Shown: positions 17,044 through 25,628 of the stretch, piece by piece
Layout: each line of letters begins with the position of its first letter
Numbering within the stretch: the stretch's first letter is position 1
Origin: CAHJXG01 sp964235485
Lineage (GTDB): Bacteria; Pseudomonadota; Alphaproteobacteria; Acetobacterales; Acetobacteraceae
NCBI GenBank assembly: GCA_964235485.1
Contig: CAXSAZ010000011.1
Span: 1-64,000 of the forward strand
Length of the DNA: 64,000 nt
Reading direction: 5' to 3'
Notes under the pieces: model-generated
What the model was told of the DNA's origin: nothing
The model's database searches: none
What the model saw: only the letters and a program-made list of their open reading frames with translations
Program-made: the position numbers and the translations under genes

Positions 17044-18635
17044 TCAAACCAGGCCGGTGGGCACGGGATGCGCGCCGGGTCATGGCCGCGATGCCGGTGC
17101 TGCGGATGGGCCGGGTGCCGGACGCCCCGGCCCTGCCGGTGCGAGACCCTTGGCCGGGCGACCCGGCCCGCGGCGCCCGGCTGCTGCAGGACGAGATGGT
17201 GCTGTGCGGCGCCGTGCATCGGCTGGCGCCCGGCAATTGGGCCAGCACGCAAGGCCGCGAGTCGCTGCGCGCTGCGGCGCACGGCTTTGCGTGGCTGCGC
17301 GACCTCCGCGCGCTCGGCACGGATGCGGCCCGCACCCGCGCCCGCACACTGGTCGCCGATTGGATGGCCACACCCTCCCTGGAACGGCTGGCGCGCCGCC
17401 CGGACGTGACCGGCGCGCGGATCACCGCTTGGCTGGGCCATTACGACTTCTTCGCGGCCAGCGCCGACGACACGTTCCGCGCGCGGCTGATGGGCCGCCT
17501 CGTGGCCGATGCGCGCATGTTGGCGGCGTCCATGCCGGCGGAGGAGTTGGACGCCCGCGCGCTCACGGCGCTGAAGGGCCTGATCGCCGCGGCCGTGGCG
17601 CTGCCGGACCATGCGGCGTTCCTGACCCGCGCGCTGCGGTTCCTGCCCCAGGAGATCGCGCGGCAGGTGTTGCCGGACGGCTGCCATGTGGAGCGCAGTC
17701 CGGCCGTGCAGCTCGCGGCCTTGCAGGACCTGACCGAAATCCGCTCCTTGCTGCAGGCCGCGCAGGCGCATCCGCCGACCGCGCTGGCCTCGGCCATCGA
17801 GCGCATGGCGCCGGCGCTCCGCGCGTTCCGGCACGGGGATGGGGGGTTGGCGCTGTTCAACGGGACGAAGGAGGAGCAGGCCGCCCTGATCGACCTCGTG
17901 CTCAACCAGACCGGGCGCGGCGGCCGGGCGCCGGCCGGGCTGACGGAGGGCGGGTTCCACCGCTTGCAGGCCGGGCGCTGCGTGCTGGTCGTCGATTGCG
18001 GCGCGCCGCCGCCGCCCGGCATCGACCGGCTGGCCCATGCCGGCACCTTGTCCATCGAGGTCTCGGTCGGGCGCGACCGCATGATCGTGAACTGCGGCGC
18101 GGCGCCCGCGGCCGGCCCGGCCTGGCAGGACGCGAGCCGCGCCACGGCGGCGCACTCCACTCTGGTGATCGCGGACACCAACTCGTCGGAACTGCGCCCC
18201 TGCGGCATCGGCCGCCATCCGAACCAGGTGGAGGTGCAGCGGCAGGAAGCCAACGGCGCGCATTGGCTGGAAGCGAGCCATGACGGCTACCTCGCCTCCT
18301 TCGGCGCGCTGCACCGGCGCCGCCTGTACATGGCAGAAAGCGGCGAGGACATCCGGGGGGAGGACGCGGTGGAGGGTGCCGCGGCGCAGCCCTACGCCGT
18401 CCGCTTCCACCTACACCCGGCCGTGGGCGCCGCCTTGCAGCCGGACCACGAAACGGTGCTGCTCCGCCTGCCCGGCGGCAGCAGTTGGCGCTTGCGGGCG
18501 GAGGGCGTGCAGATGTCGCTGGAGGAAAGCGTGTACCTCGGCGGCCCCGACCCGCGCCCGGCCCAGCAGGTCGTGCTGGCCGGCAAGGCGGACGGCGCAC
18601 AGCAGGTCAAGTGGGCGATCACCAAGGTGGCTTGA
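17040..18635 (+). CDS. Heparinase II/III family protein
   Basis: 531 residues. An all-alpha N-terminal half (about 50-270, rich in short Ala/Leu/Arg helices) precedes a beta-rich C-terminal half with MIVNCGAAP, RATAAHSTLVIADTNSSEL and HDGYLASFGALHRRRLYM, the pattern of the heparinase II/III-like domain of alphaproteobacterial proteins found beside rsmB/purH. No signal peptide is visible. The usual family role is cleavage of uronate-containing polysaccharides; the true substrate is not known. The ATG overlaps the rpe stop. Its neighbour downstream is a GT9 gene, so a link to envelope glycan turnover is plausible but inferred. Confidence 0.87.
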   Translation: MIKPGRWARDARRVMAAMPVLRMGRVPDAPALPVRDPWPGDPARGARLLQDEMVLCGAVHRLAPGNWASTQGRESLRAAAHGFAWLRDLRALGTDAARTRARTLVADWMATPSLERLARRPDVTGARITAWLGHYDFFAASADDTFRARLMGRLVADARMLAASMPAEELDARALTALKGLIAAAVALPDHAAFLTRALRFLPQEIARQVLPDGCHVERSPAVQLAALQDLTEIRSLLQAAQAHPPTALASAIERMAPALRAFRHGDGGLALFNGTKEEQAALIDLVLNQTGRGGRAPAGLTEGGFHRLQAGRCVLVVDCGAPPPPGIDRLAHAGTLSIEVSVGRDRMIVNCGAAPAAGPAWQDASRATAAHSTLVIADTNSSELRPCGIGRHPNQVEVQRQEANGAHWLEASHDGYLASFGALHRRRLYMAESGEDIRGEDAVEGAAAQPYAVRFHLHPAVGAALQPDHETVLLRLPGGSSWRLRAEGVQMSLEESVYLGGPDPRPAQQVVLAGKADGAQQVKWAITKVA

Positions 18636-18670
18636 GGCCCGGCGCGGCCACTTTGTCCCCGATTCCGCCC

Positions 18671-19687
18671 ATGCGCCACCTGGCGCTGGTGCAGCCGCGC
18701 GTCGGCATCGGCGACATGATCTGGCACTTGCCGCACATCCGGGCGCTGGCGCGGCACGTCGCCGGGCGCGTCACGCTGGTCACGCGCCCCCGGTCCATGG
18801 CGGACCAACTCGTCGGGCCGGAAGACGGGGTGCACGGCATCCTGTGGGTCGAGCGCGGCCAATGGAGTCCGGGCGGGCGGCACGAGGGCAATGCCGGGAT
18901 GCTGCGGCTGGTCCGTGACCTGCGCACCCTCGGTTGCGACGGCGCGGTGCTGATGACTCGCAGCCGCAACCTGACCTTGGCCGTGCTGGCGATGGGCGTG
19001 CGGCACCGGCACGGCTACGGCATCGGGATGCAGCGCCGGGTGCTGCGGGGGCCGTTCCTGCCGCGGTCCGCTTGGAAGGGCCACCCCTATGACCAGGCGA
19101 GCGCGTGGATGGCGGCGGCCGGGATCGCGCTCGACCGGCCGGACCCCGTGCTGCACGTCCACGAAGCGGACCGGCTGGCGGCGATGCAGCGGCTCCGGGC
19201 AGGCGGCCCGGCGCCATCAGGCGGGTTCGTGGCGCTCGGCATTGCCTCGTCCGACGAGTGGAAGAACTGGGGCGCGGCGCATTTCGCGGCGCTGGCGGCG
19301 GCGCTGCTGGACGCCGGATGGCCGGAGGTGGCGCTGGTGGGCGGCCCGGCGGAGCAGGGCATGGCGGATGCGATCACCGCGGCGCTTGGCGCGCAGGCGG
19401 GGCGGGTCCGGCTGGCGCTGGGCTGGCATCTCAGGGAGGTCGCGGCGCTGCTGGCCGAAGCGGCATTCTATGTGGGCAACGACACCGCGGCGCTCAACAT
19501 CGCGGCCGCGGCCGGCACGCGCAGCTACGGGCTGTTCGGCGCGACGCCGCCGTTGGGGCACAGCCCGCTGATCGTGCCCGTGCTGCCGCCGGGCGGGCTT
19601 GACCGGACGCACGGCATGGCCGGCATCACGCCGGCTGCCGTCCTGCAGGCGGTCAGCGAGGTCCCCCATCTGGCGTCGCGCGGCTGA
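18671..19687 (+). CDS. Glycosyltransferase family 9 (heptosyltransferase-like)
   Basis: 338 residues with a GT-B fold of the ADP-heptose:LPS heptosyltransferase family. The N-terminal QPRVGIGDMIWHLPHIRAL corresponds to the family's GD-(ILV)-x-(LM)-(TS)-P loop, and the C-terminal YVGNDTAALNIAAAAGT and GLFGATPP match the nucleotide-binding end. ATG at 18671 is the first start after the heparinase stop, 35 bp upstream. LPS core or another envelope glycan is the likely acceptor; exact specificity is unknown. Confidence 0.86.
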   Translation: MRHLALVQPRVGIGDMIWHLPHIRALARHVAGRVTLVTRPRSMADQLVGPEDGVHGILWVERGQWSPGGRHEGNAGMLRLVRDLRTLGCDGAVLMTRSRNLTLAVLAMGVRHRHGYGIGMQRRVLRGPFLPRSAWKGHPYDQASAWMAAAGIALDRPDPVLHVHEADRLAAMQRLRAGGPAPSGGFVALGIASSDEWKNWGAAHFAALAAALLDAGWPEVALVGGPAEQGMADAITAALGAQAGRVRLALGWHLREVAALLAEAAFYVGNDTAALNIAAAAGTRSYGLFGATPPLGHSPLIVPVLPPGGLDRTHGMAGITPAAVLQAVSEVPHLASRG

Positions 19688-19736
19688 GTGGGCGCACTGT
19701 GGCCATCGTGCAACAAACGCTTTTGGTTTGATAAAA

Positions 19737-19777
19737 GAACGAAATTAGCTGTTCGTTCATCACGTTTTCGTTATAAT
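19737..19777 (+). promoter_or_regulatory. Promoter with perfect 7-bp inverted repeat
   Basis: A perfect TATAAT sits at 19772-19777, 33 bp before the small gene at 19810, inside an AT-rich island unlike its surroundings. Just upstream, GAACGAA at 19737-19743 and TTCGTTC at 19752-19758 form a perfect inverted repeat with an 8-bp spacer, covering the expected -35 position, where no good TTGACA match exists. This is the layout of a repressor or activator operator. The regulator is not identifiable here. Confidence 0.5.
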
Positions 19778-19809
19778 CTTCGGAGTGGGTTCTGACGGAA
19801 AGGTTGAAC

Positions 19810-20076
19810 ATGCCGAATTCAAGCTTCAGCGCCGGCTACCTCGCCGAGGTGGAGGGATCGCATCTCACGGCGGAGGCGCTGGCCGGCGCGGTGGTCGTGC
19901 ACCTTTCGCGGGAAATCGCGAGCGAAACCGCGGCGGGCCGCAAGCCGCGGCGCATGTTCATCGAGTTGACGTTGGGCGAGGCGCTGCAGCACTGGCGCAA
20001 CATGGGCGACATGCTCCGCATGGCGGGCGCGCTGGAGCGTCAGCCGGGCCACGCGGACGCGGCGGGCAACCTTTAG
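19810..20076 (+). CDS. Small protein of unknown function
   Basis: 88 residues from the ATG at 19810 (a TTG six bases earlier is the alternative). GGAAAGG lies six bases upstream and a TATAAT promoter with an operator-like palindrome precedes it. The sequence is soluble and mostly helical (EALAGAVVVHLSREIASE, RRMFIELTLGEALQHW), without signal peptide or membrane segment. I do not recognise the family. It converges on minE; between them CGTTC-gacc-GAACG at 20080-20093 can form a short hairpin that may act as a bidirectional terminator, though it lacks a T-run. Confidence 0.6.
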   Translation: MPNSSFSAGYLAEVEGSHLTAEALAGAVVVHLSREIASETAAGRKPRRMFIELTLGEALQHWRNMGDMLRMAGALERQPGHADAAGNL

Positions 20077-20114
20077 GAGCGTTCGACCGAACGTCCCGGC
20101 CGGTCAACCGCAGA

Positions 20115-20414
20115 TCAGGCCCGTGCCCTGACCTGCGGCGGCGCGTCCCCGGCTTGCGGCGGCATCTCGATGTCGATCTCCAGCATCGAGACGTCCTCCG
20201 CGCGGTCCAGCTTGACGACCACCTTGTCTCGGTCGATCTGCATGTGCCGGGCGATCACCGCCAGGATTTCCTCCTGCAGCACCGCCACAAGCTGCGAATG
20301 GCTGCCGGAGCTTCCGGCGCCGCGCTCATGCGCCAGCAGGATCTGCAGCCGCTCACGCGCGACTGGGGCGGAGGTGGCGGGGCGCGTCTTGAAGATGTTG
20401 AGCAGGTAGTTCAA
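20115..20414 (-). CDS. minE: Cell division topological specificity factor MinE
   Basis: 99 residues. The N-terminal MNYLLNIFKT is the membrane-targeting and MinD-binding segment, followed by ARERLQILLAHERG (the anti-MinCD contact helix) and a beta-rich C-terminal dimer domain (VVVKLDRAEDVSMLEIDIEMP). MinE stimulates MinD ATPase and drives pole-to-pole oscillation. The start is TTG and overlaps the minD stop (TTGA), so MinE levels probably depend on translation of minD, which would hold the MinD:MinE ratio steady. Confidence 0.95.
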   Translation of the reverse strand: MNYLLNIFKTRPATSAPVARERLQILLAHERGAGSSGSHSQLVAVLQEEILAVIARHMQIDRDKVVVKLDRAEDVSMLEIDIEMPPQAGDAPPQVRARA

Positions 20415-21226
20415 GCAACCCTCCGTCCAAACAGCTTGTTGAACAGGCCCTTTCTGTCCCCCGGCACGGCCATCGCCAGCTTTTCCCCCATCAGCCGCCG
20501 GACCGCGTCCGTGTATGCGCGGGCGGGCGGGCAGGCCGGGTCGGCGAGCGTGACGGGGGAACCCAGGTTGCTGGCGCGCAGCACGTCCTGGCTTTCCGGG
20601 ATGATGCCTAAAAGCGGTATCGACAGGATTTCGAGGATGTCCTCGGTTTTCAGCATCTCCCCGCGCTTGGCGCGGGCCGGGTCGTAGCGTGTCAGCAACA
20701 GGTGCTTGTCCACGCGCTCTCCTTTCTCCGCACGCGCGGTCTTGCTGTCCAGCAGGCCGATGATGCGGTCGCTGTCGCGGACGGAGGAGATTTCGGGGTT
20801 GGTCACCACGACGGCCGTGTCGGCGTGATACATCGCAAGCTGCGCGCCGCGCTCGATGCCGGCCGGGCTGTCGCAGATCACCCAGTCGAACTTTTCTTTC
20901 AGCTCCTCCATGACCCGGGCGACGCCTTCGGAGGAAAGCGCGTCCTTGTCGCGGGTCTGGCTGGCCGGCAGCAAGTTCAGGGTTTCAAGCCGCTTGTCGC
21001 GGATCAGCGCCTGCGACAGCTTCGCGTCGCCCTGAACGACGTTGATCAGGTCGTAAACAACCCGGCGCTCCGCCCCCATGATCAGGTCGAGGTTGCGCAG
21101 GCCCACGTCGAAGTCGACCACGACCACCTTCTGGCCGGTTTGCGCCAGGCCCGCGCCGAGTGCTGCCGTTGAGGTCGTCTTGCCGACGCCTCCCTTGCCC
21201 GATGTCACGACCAACACCTTGGCCAT
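20411..21226 (-). CDS. minD: Septum site-determining ATPase MinD
   Basis: 271 residues. The deviant Walker A SGKGGVGKTT, the DFDVGLRNLDLIMG switch and CDSPAGIERGAQLAMYHAD Walker B region are all present. The last residues KGLFNKLFGRR form the amphipathic membrane-targeting helix. MinD recruits MinC to the membrane and is released by MinE. The ATG at 21226 has GAGG eight bases upstream; an upstream in-frame GTG at 21235 overlaps that element and is less likely. Middle gene of minC-minD-minE. Confidence 0.96.
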   Translation of the reverse strand: MAKVLVVTSGKGGVGKTTSTAALGAGLAQTGQKVVVVDFDVGLRNLDLIMGAERRVVYDLINVVQGDAKLSQALIRDKRLETLNLLPASQTRDKDALSSEGVARVMEELKEKFDWVICDSPAGIERGAQLAMYHADTAVVVTNPEISSVRDSDRIIGLLDSKTARAEKGERVDKHLLLTRYDPARAKRGEMLKTEDILEILSIPLLGIIPESQDVLRASNLGSPVTLADPACPPARAYTDAVRRLMGEKLAMAVPGDRKGLFNKLFGRRVA

Positions 21227-21250
21227 CGCCGTCACCTCATGAACTGGGAA

Positions 21251-22006
21251 TTAATCGAGCGCAGCGATTGCGATCTGGTCGCCGTCCAGCCAGACCTGCA
21301 CCGCACGGCCCTGCAAGGCCGGGTCCATCTCGTCCGCCGTCTTGTACACCCCGTCGATGGCCAGCAGCTCCGCTTCCAGCCGGCGGCAGAAGATTCGCGC
21401 CGGCACGCCGCCGGGGCCGGACCCCAGCAACCCGGCGATGGCCCGGCCGCGCAGCGTGCCGTACACATGGATCGACCCGCCGGCGATCACCTCCGACCCC
21501 GACGCGACGGAGCCGATCACCGTCACGTCGCCGCCGGTGAAGGCGACGCTCTGGCCCGACCGCACGGGCCGGTCGAGCACCAGGGCGGGCGGCTCGCGCT
21601 CCGGCGGCGGCTCCGGCTCCGGCTCCGGCGGCGGATCACCCGGCACCAGCACCGGCAAGCCCACCGTGCGTCCGCCGGACAGCACGGGCGGCAAGCGGGG
21701 CAGCAACGGACCCAGCGCGGCCTCGTCCGCGTTCTCGATCCCGATGATGCGGATGGCGCGGGCGGCCAAGTCCTCGATCAAGGTCAGGAACCCGGCCTCT
21801 GCGCCGGCCAAACCCTCCAGGTCCAGCACAACCGGGCGCCCGTCGAAGAACCGGGGCGAGCGGGCGATCTGCGCGTCGAGCTGCGCCATCCACTCCACGA
21901 GCGGCTGATCCGGCATGAGCACGACGGCCATGAACGAACGGCCGCGGAGGCGCAGGAACGGACGGGGGCGGGCTGTGTTACTCACGGTTAACGGGCGTAC
22001 TGGCAC
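21251..22006 (-). CDS. minC: Septum site-determining protein MinC
   Basis: 251 residues. The N-terminal domain (RGRSFMAVVLMPDQPLVEW onward) blocks FtsZ assembly. A Pro/Glu-rich linker (PPPEPEPEPPPEREPP) joins it to a C-terminal beta-helix dimer domain with GDVTVIGSVASGSEVIAGG and HVYGTLRGRAIAG, the MinC signature that binds MinD. The GTG at 22006 is used; a second in-frame GTG at 21985 begins closer to the conserved part and cannot be ruled out. First gene of the min operon, 24 bp before minD. Confidence 0.93.
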   Translation of the reverse strand: MPVRPLTVSNTARPRPFLRLRGRSFMAVVLMPDQPLVEWMAQLDAQIARSPRFFDGRPVVLDLEGLAGAEAGFLTLIEDLAARAIRIIGIENADEAALGPLLPRLPPVLSGGRTVGLPVLVPGDPPPEPEPEPPPEREPPALVLDRPVRSGQSVAFTGGDVTVIGSVASGSEVIAGGSIHVYGTLRGRAIAGLLGSGPGGVPARIFCRRLEAELLAIDGVYKTADEMDPALQGRAVQVWLDGDQIAIAALD

Positions 22007-22161
22007 AAGCCAGGCCCGTCAACACGATTAGTTGCGGTTGACGACTCTTTTGCTTGCGGCCCGCTCCGCGCGGGCCGTGCCTGGGCGCCAGGTCCTTGCG
22101 TGCGCCGGTCTCGCGCGCCGCGCCGGCCTCAGCTACAAGCCGGCAGCAGCGGAGCGACTCC

Positions 22162-22998
22162 ATGGCCCGACTCATTCCCACCATCGACCACGTCGTGATC
22201 AACGCCCGCGACCGGCTGGACGAGGCCGCGGCGACCTACCATCGCCTTGGCTTCTCGCTGACGCCGCGCGGGCATCACACGCTCGGCTCGGTCAACAACC
22301 TGGCGATCCTCGGCACTGATTACCTTGAGCTGCTGGCCGTGCCGCCCGGCGCGGATGGGCGGGCGGACGTGCTGGACTGGCCGGCGGGCCTGAACGGCCT
22401 GGCGTTCAAGACGTTTGACAGCGACGACGCTTTTGCGGCCCTGCAAGACGCCGGAATGCCGGTGCTGCCGCCCCAAGCGTTCTCCCGTCCCGTCGAGATG
22501 CCCGGCGGCCCGCGCGACGCCGCGTTCCGCACCGTGCGGCTGGAGCGTGAGGCGGCGCCCGCCGGCCGGGTGTTCTTCTGCCATCACCTGACGCCGGAAC
22601 TGGTGTGGCACGATCCCTGGCGCCGCCATCCGAACGGCGCGCTGGGCATCCTGCGGGCCGTCATCTGCGCCGCCGAGCCGGCGATGCTCGGCGACCTGTT
22701 CGCCCGCATGTTCGGCGAGGAGCACGTGCGGCAGACCGCCGAAGGGTGCCGCCTCTTGGCCGGGCTGGCCAGCATCGACGTGGCGACCCCGGCGGCGCTC
22801 GACGCCGAGTTCGGCGCCGACGCGCCCGAGGCCGCGGGCCGCGACCAGTTCATGGCGGCGCTCACCCTGCGCACGCTGTCGCTGGACCGGGCTTCCCGCG
22901 CCCTGCGGGACGGCTGCATCGCGGCGGCGCAGGGAGAAGGCGGCATCACCGTCGCGGCGGGAGCGGCGTGCGGCGTGGCGCTGGCATTCCAGGAGTGA
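22162..22998 (+). CDS. VOC (glyoxalase-like) family protein
   Basis: 278 residues from the ATG at 22162, which follows GGAG. The opening IPTIDHVVINARDRLDEAAA is the first betaalphabetabetabeta module of the glyoxalase_3/VOC group, with a metal-ligand-type His; HHTLGSVNNLAIL and DYLELLAV complete it. A second module follows (RVFFCHHLTPELVWHDPWRRHPNG). The family includes metal-dependent lyases and dioxygenases, but the reaction cannot be assigned. It stands alone between minC (divergent) and mobB. Confidence 0.8.
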   Translation: MARLIPTIDHVVINARDRLDEAAATYHRLGFSLTPRGHHTLGSVNNLAILGTDYLELLAVPPGADGRADVLDWPAGLNGLAFKTFDSDDAFAALQDAGMPVLPPQAFSRPVEMPGGPRDAAFRTVRLEREAAPAGRVFFCHHLTPELVWHDPWRRHPNGALGILRAVICAAEPAMLGDLFARMFGEEHVRQTAEGCRLLAGLASIDVATPAALDAEFGADAPEAAGRDQFMAALTLRTLSLDRASRALRDGCIAAAQGEGGITVAAGAACGVALAFQE

Positions 22999-23171
22999 GG
23001 GCAGGGCACACTTGCCCGTGCCGGGGCGCAAAGGATCATTGGCCGTCGAGGGCAGTCACAGATGCCCCCGCCATATGAATTCTAATGTGCATGACGGAGG
23101 GTAAGTCGGATGGCACAAAAGGCCCGGTTGCCTCGGGGATGTCTTCGGGCCGGAAACAGCAGACAGGACCC

Positions 23172-23225
23172 ATGACACTAAGACTTCCGCCAGTTCTTCG
23201 CGCTGTGGGTGCTCCATGCGGGTGA
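23172..23225 (+). CDS. Possible 17-residue upstream ORF overlapping mobB start
   Basis: An ATG at 23172, preceded by AGGA at 23165-23168, opens a 17-codon frame (MTLRLPPVLRAVGAPCG) that ends at 23225, eight bases past the start of mobB. The mobB ATG has no good ribosome site of its own, so ribosomes finishing this frame could reinitiate on mobB. The evidence is position and ribosome site only; the peptide resembles nothing I know. A GGCCCG/CGGGCC hairpin at 23121-23151 lies just upstream. Confidence 0.3.
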   Translation: MTLRLPPVLRAVGAPCG

Positions 23226-23716
23226 TCGGCCTTGCCGGCTGGAGCGGCGCGGGCAAGACCACCCTGCTGCGCCGATTGATCCCGGTGCTGGTCGGGGAGG
23301 GGCTGCGCGTTTCAACCGTGAAGCACGCGCACCACGGCTTCGACGTGGATCAGCCCGGCAAGGACTCGTGGGAGCACCGGCAAGCCGGCGCCCAGGAAGT
23401 GCTGGTGGCGTCCGCCCACCGCTGGGCGCTGATGCACGAACTGCGCGGCGGCGCCGAACCCGAGCTTGCCGATCTGCTGGCGCGTCTCAGCCCCGTCGAT
23501 CTCGTGCTGGTGGAAGGCTTCAAGCGCGGCGGACAGCCCAAGCTCGAGGTGTTCCGGGCCGCGAACGGCAAACCCCTGATCCATCCTACCGACCCCTCCG
23601 TGGTCGCGGTGGCGTCGGACGAGCCGGTGCCGGACCTGGCCTTGCCCTGGATGCAGTTGGACGACATTCCCGCCATTGCGGAGGCCGTGCAGGCGCTGGC
23701 GGTCCCGGTCGGCTGA
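23216..23716 (+). CDS. mobB: Molybdopterin-guanine dinucleotide biosynthesis protein B
   Basis: 166 residues. P-loop GWSGAGKTTLLRRL at residues 8-21, then VSTVKHAHHGFDVDQPGKDS and LVEGFKRGGQPKLEVFR, the family hallmarks. MobB is a GTP-binding adaptor that helps attach GMP to molybdopterin to give the bis-MGD cofactor. The nitrate reductase at 46330 in this window is a bis-MGD enzyme, a functional although not positional link. The start may be coupled to a short upstream frame. Confidence 0.92.
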   Translation: MRVIGLAGWSGAGKTTLLRRLIPVLVGEGLRVSTVKHAHHGFDVDQPGKDSWEHRQAGAQEVLVASAHRWALMHELRGGAEPELADLLARLSPVDLVLVEGFKRGGQPKLEVFRAANGKPLIHPTDPSVVAVASDEPVPDLALPWMQLDDIPAIAEAVQALAVPVG

Positions 23717-23781
23717 CGGCTGCTTCGCGCTCGGCGGCGCGCCGTTGATGCTGGATGCCGCCCAAGAGATGGTCGCCGCCG

Positions 23782-23921
23782 GGCGAGGTCTGTCCGTTGC
23801 CCGGGCCGGACGGAACGAACCCAGCGCGCAAGTACGGGATGGACGGCGCTGACACCCTTGTCTTGCTGACCAAGGCCAGCGGCTCGACCGCTTGGGCGGG
23901 CGGTGTCCCGCAGGCCTCGCT
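23782..23921 (+). ncRNA. Candidate structured RNA downstream of mobB
   Basis: A gap with no credible gene folds into a closed structure by eye. GCGAGGTCTG (23783-23792) pairs with CAGGCCTCGC (23911-23920) over ten pairs, one being U-G; the opposite strand would have a C-A mismatch there, so the plus strand is favoured. Inside lie TCCGT/ACGGA (23793-23797/23810-23814), GACACC/GGTGTC (23851-23856/23902-23907), CCTTG/CAAGG (23856-23860/23871-23875) and AGCGG/CCGCT (23878-23882/23888-23892). A TTGATG at 23745 could be a -35 box. I match it to no known family; 6S RNA was considered but not supported. Confidence 0.35.
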
Positions 23922-24228
23922 GTGGCATTCCCGCCCTATAGGTTGCTTTTCTGACACGATCCCGTTGCATTTTTCAGCGGTTGCGTCTATGTGCGGTGCA
24001 GCAGACTGCGACTGCTTGAGCCTTCCTTCTCCGGTGTCCTCGCGCGCAGAGAGCCGATGCCCAACACGGAAGCGCCTCCTCGCTCCCAAGGTTTAACCAT
24101 ATATCGCCTTGACCGAGTTTCAGCGGCAATTCCGCCGCGTCCCATGCCACGCAGGGCATTCCCCCAAGCGCCGCTTGCCTTCTCAGGAACGCGGCCCGAC
24201 GACCCGGCGCCAGGAGGCGCCCTTCTTT
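23922..24228. other. Long leader region of the DEAD-box helicase gene
   Basis: About 300 bases between the candidate RNA and the helicase start. The stretch contains T-rich patches (TTGCTTTTCTG near 23943) and an AT-rich CCATATATCG near 24098 that could be a -10 element, but no convincing gene. RNA helicase genes often have long regulated 5' leaders, so this may be such a leader; the sequence alone does not prove it. Confidence 0.3.
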
Positions 24229-25497
<1,269 letters not shown>

Positions 25498-25628
25498 GGG
25501 CGGCTTGGGCTGGGCCGGGCGTGGATCTCCTTGGGTGATGCGCCTGGCGTCCGGTTTGGGGCCAACTTTCCGGTAAGGGCTGAACATCCCGCCAGATGGT
25601 TCTTACTGTTTGGTGTCAGTATGGCATG

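Noticed and set aside
23782..23921. Assignment of the structured segment to 6S RNA
   Set aside because: 6S RNA is a long rod with one large central bubble; the pairing seen here is branched. The genes that usually accompany alphaproteobacterial 6S RNA are also absent.
23755..24096. A 113-codon frame in the gap before the helicase gene
   Set aside because: Cys/Ser/Pro-rich with no ribosome site; it crosses the region with strong RNA pairing and has no coding signature.
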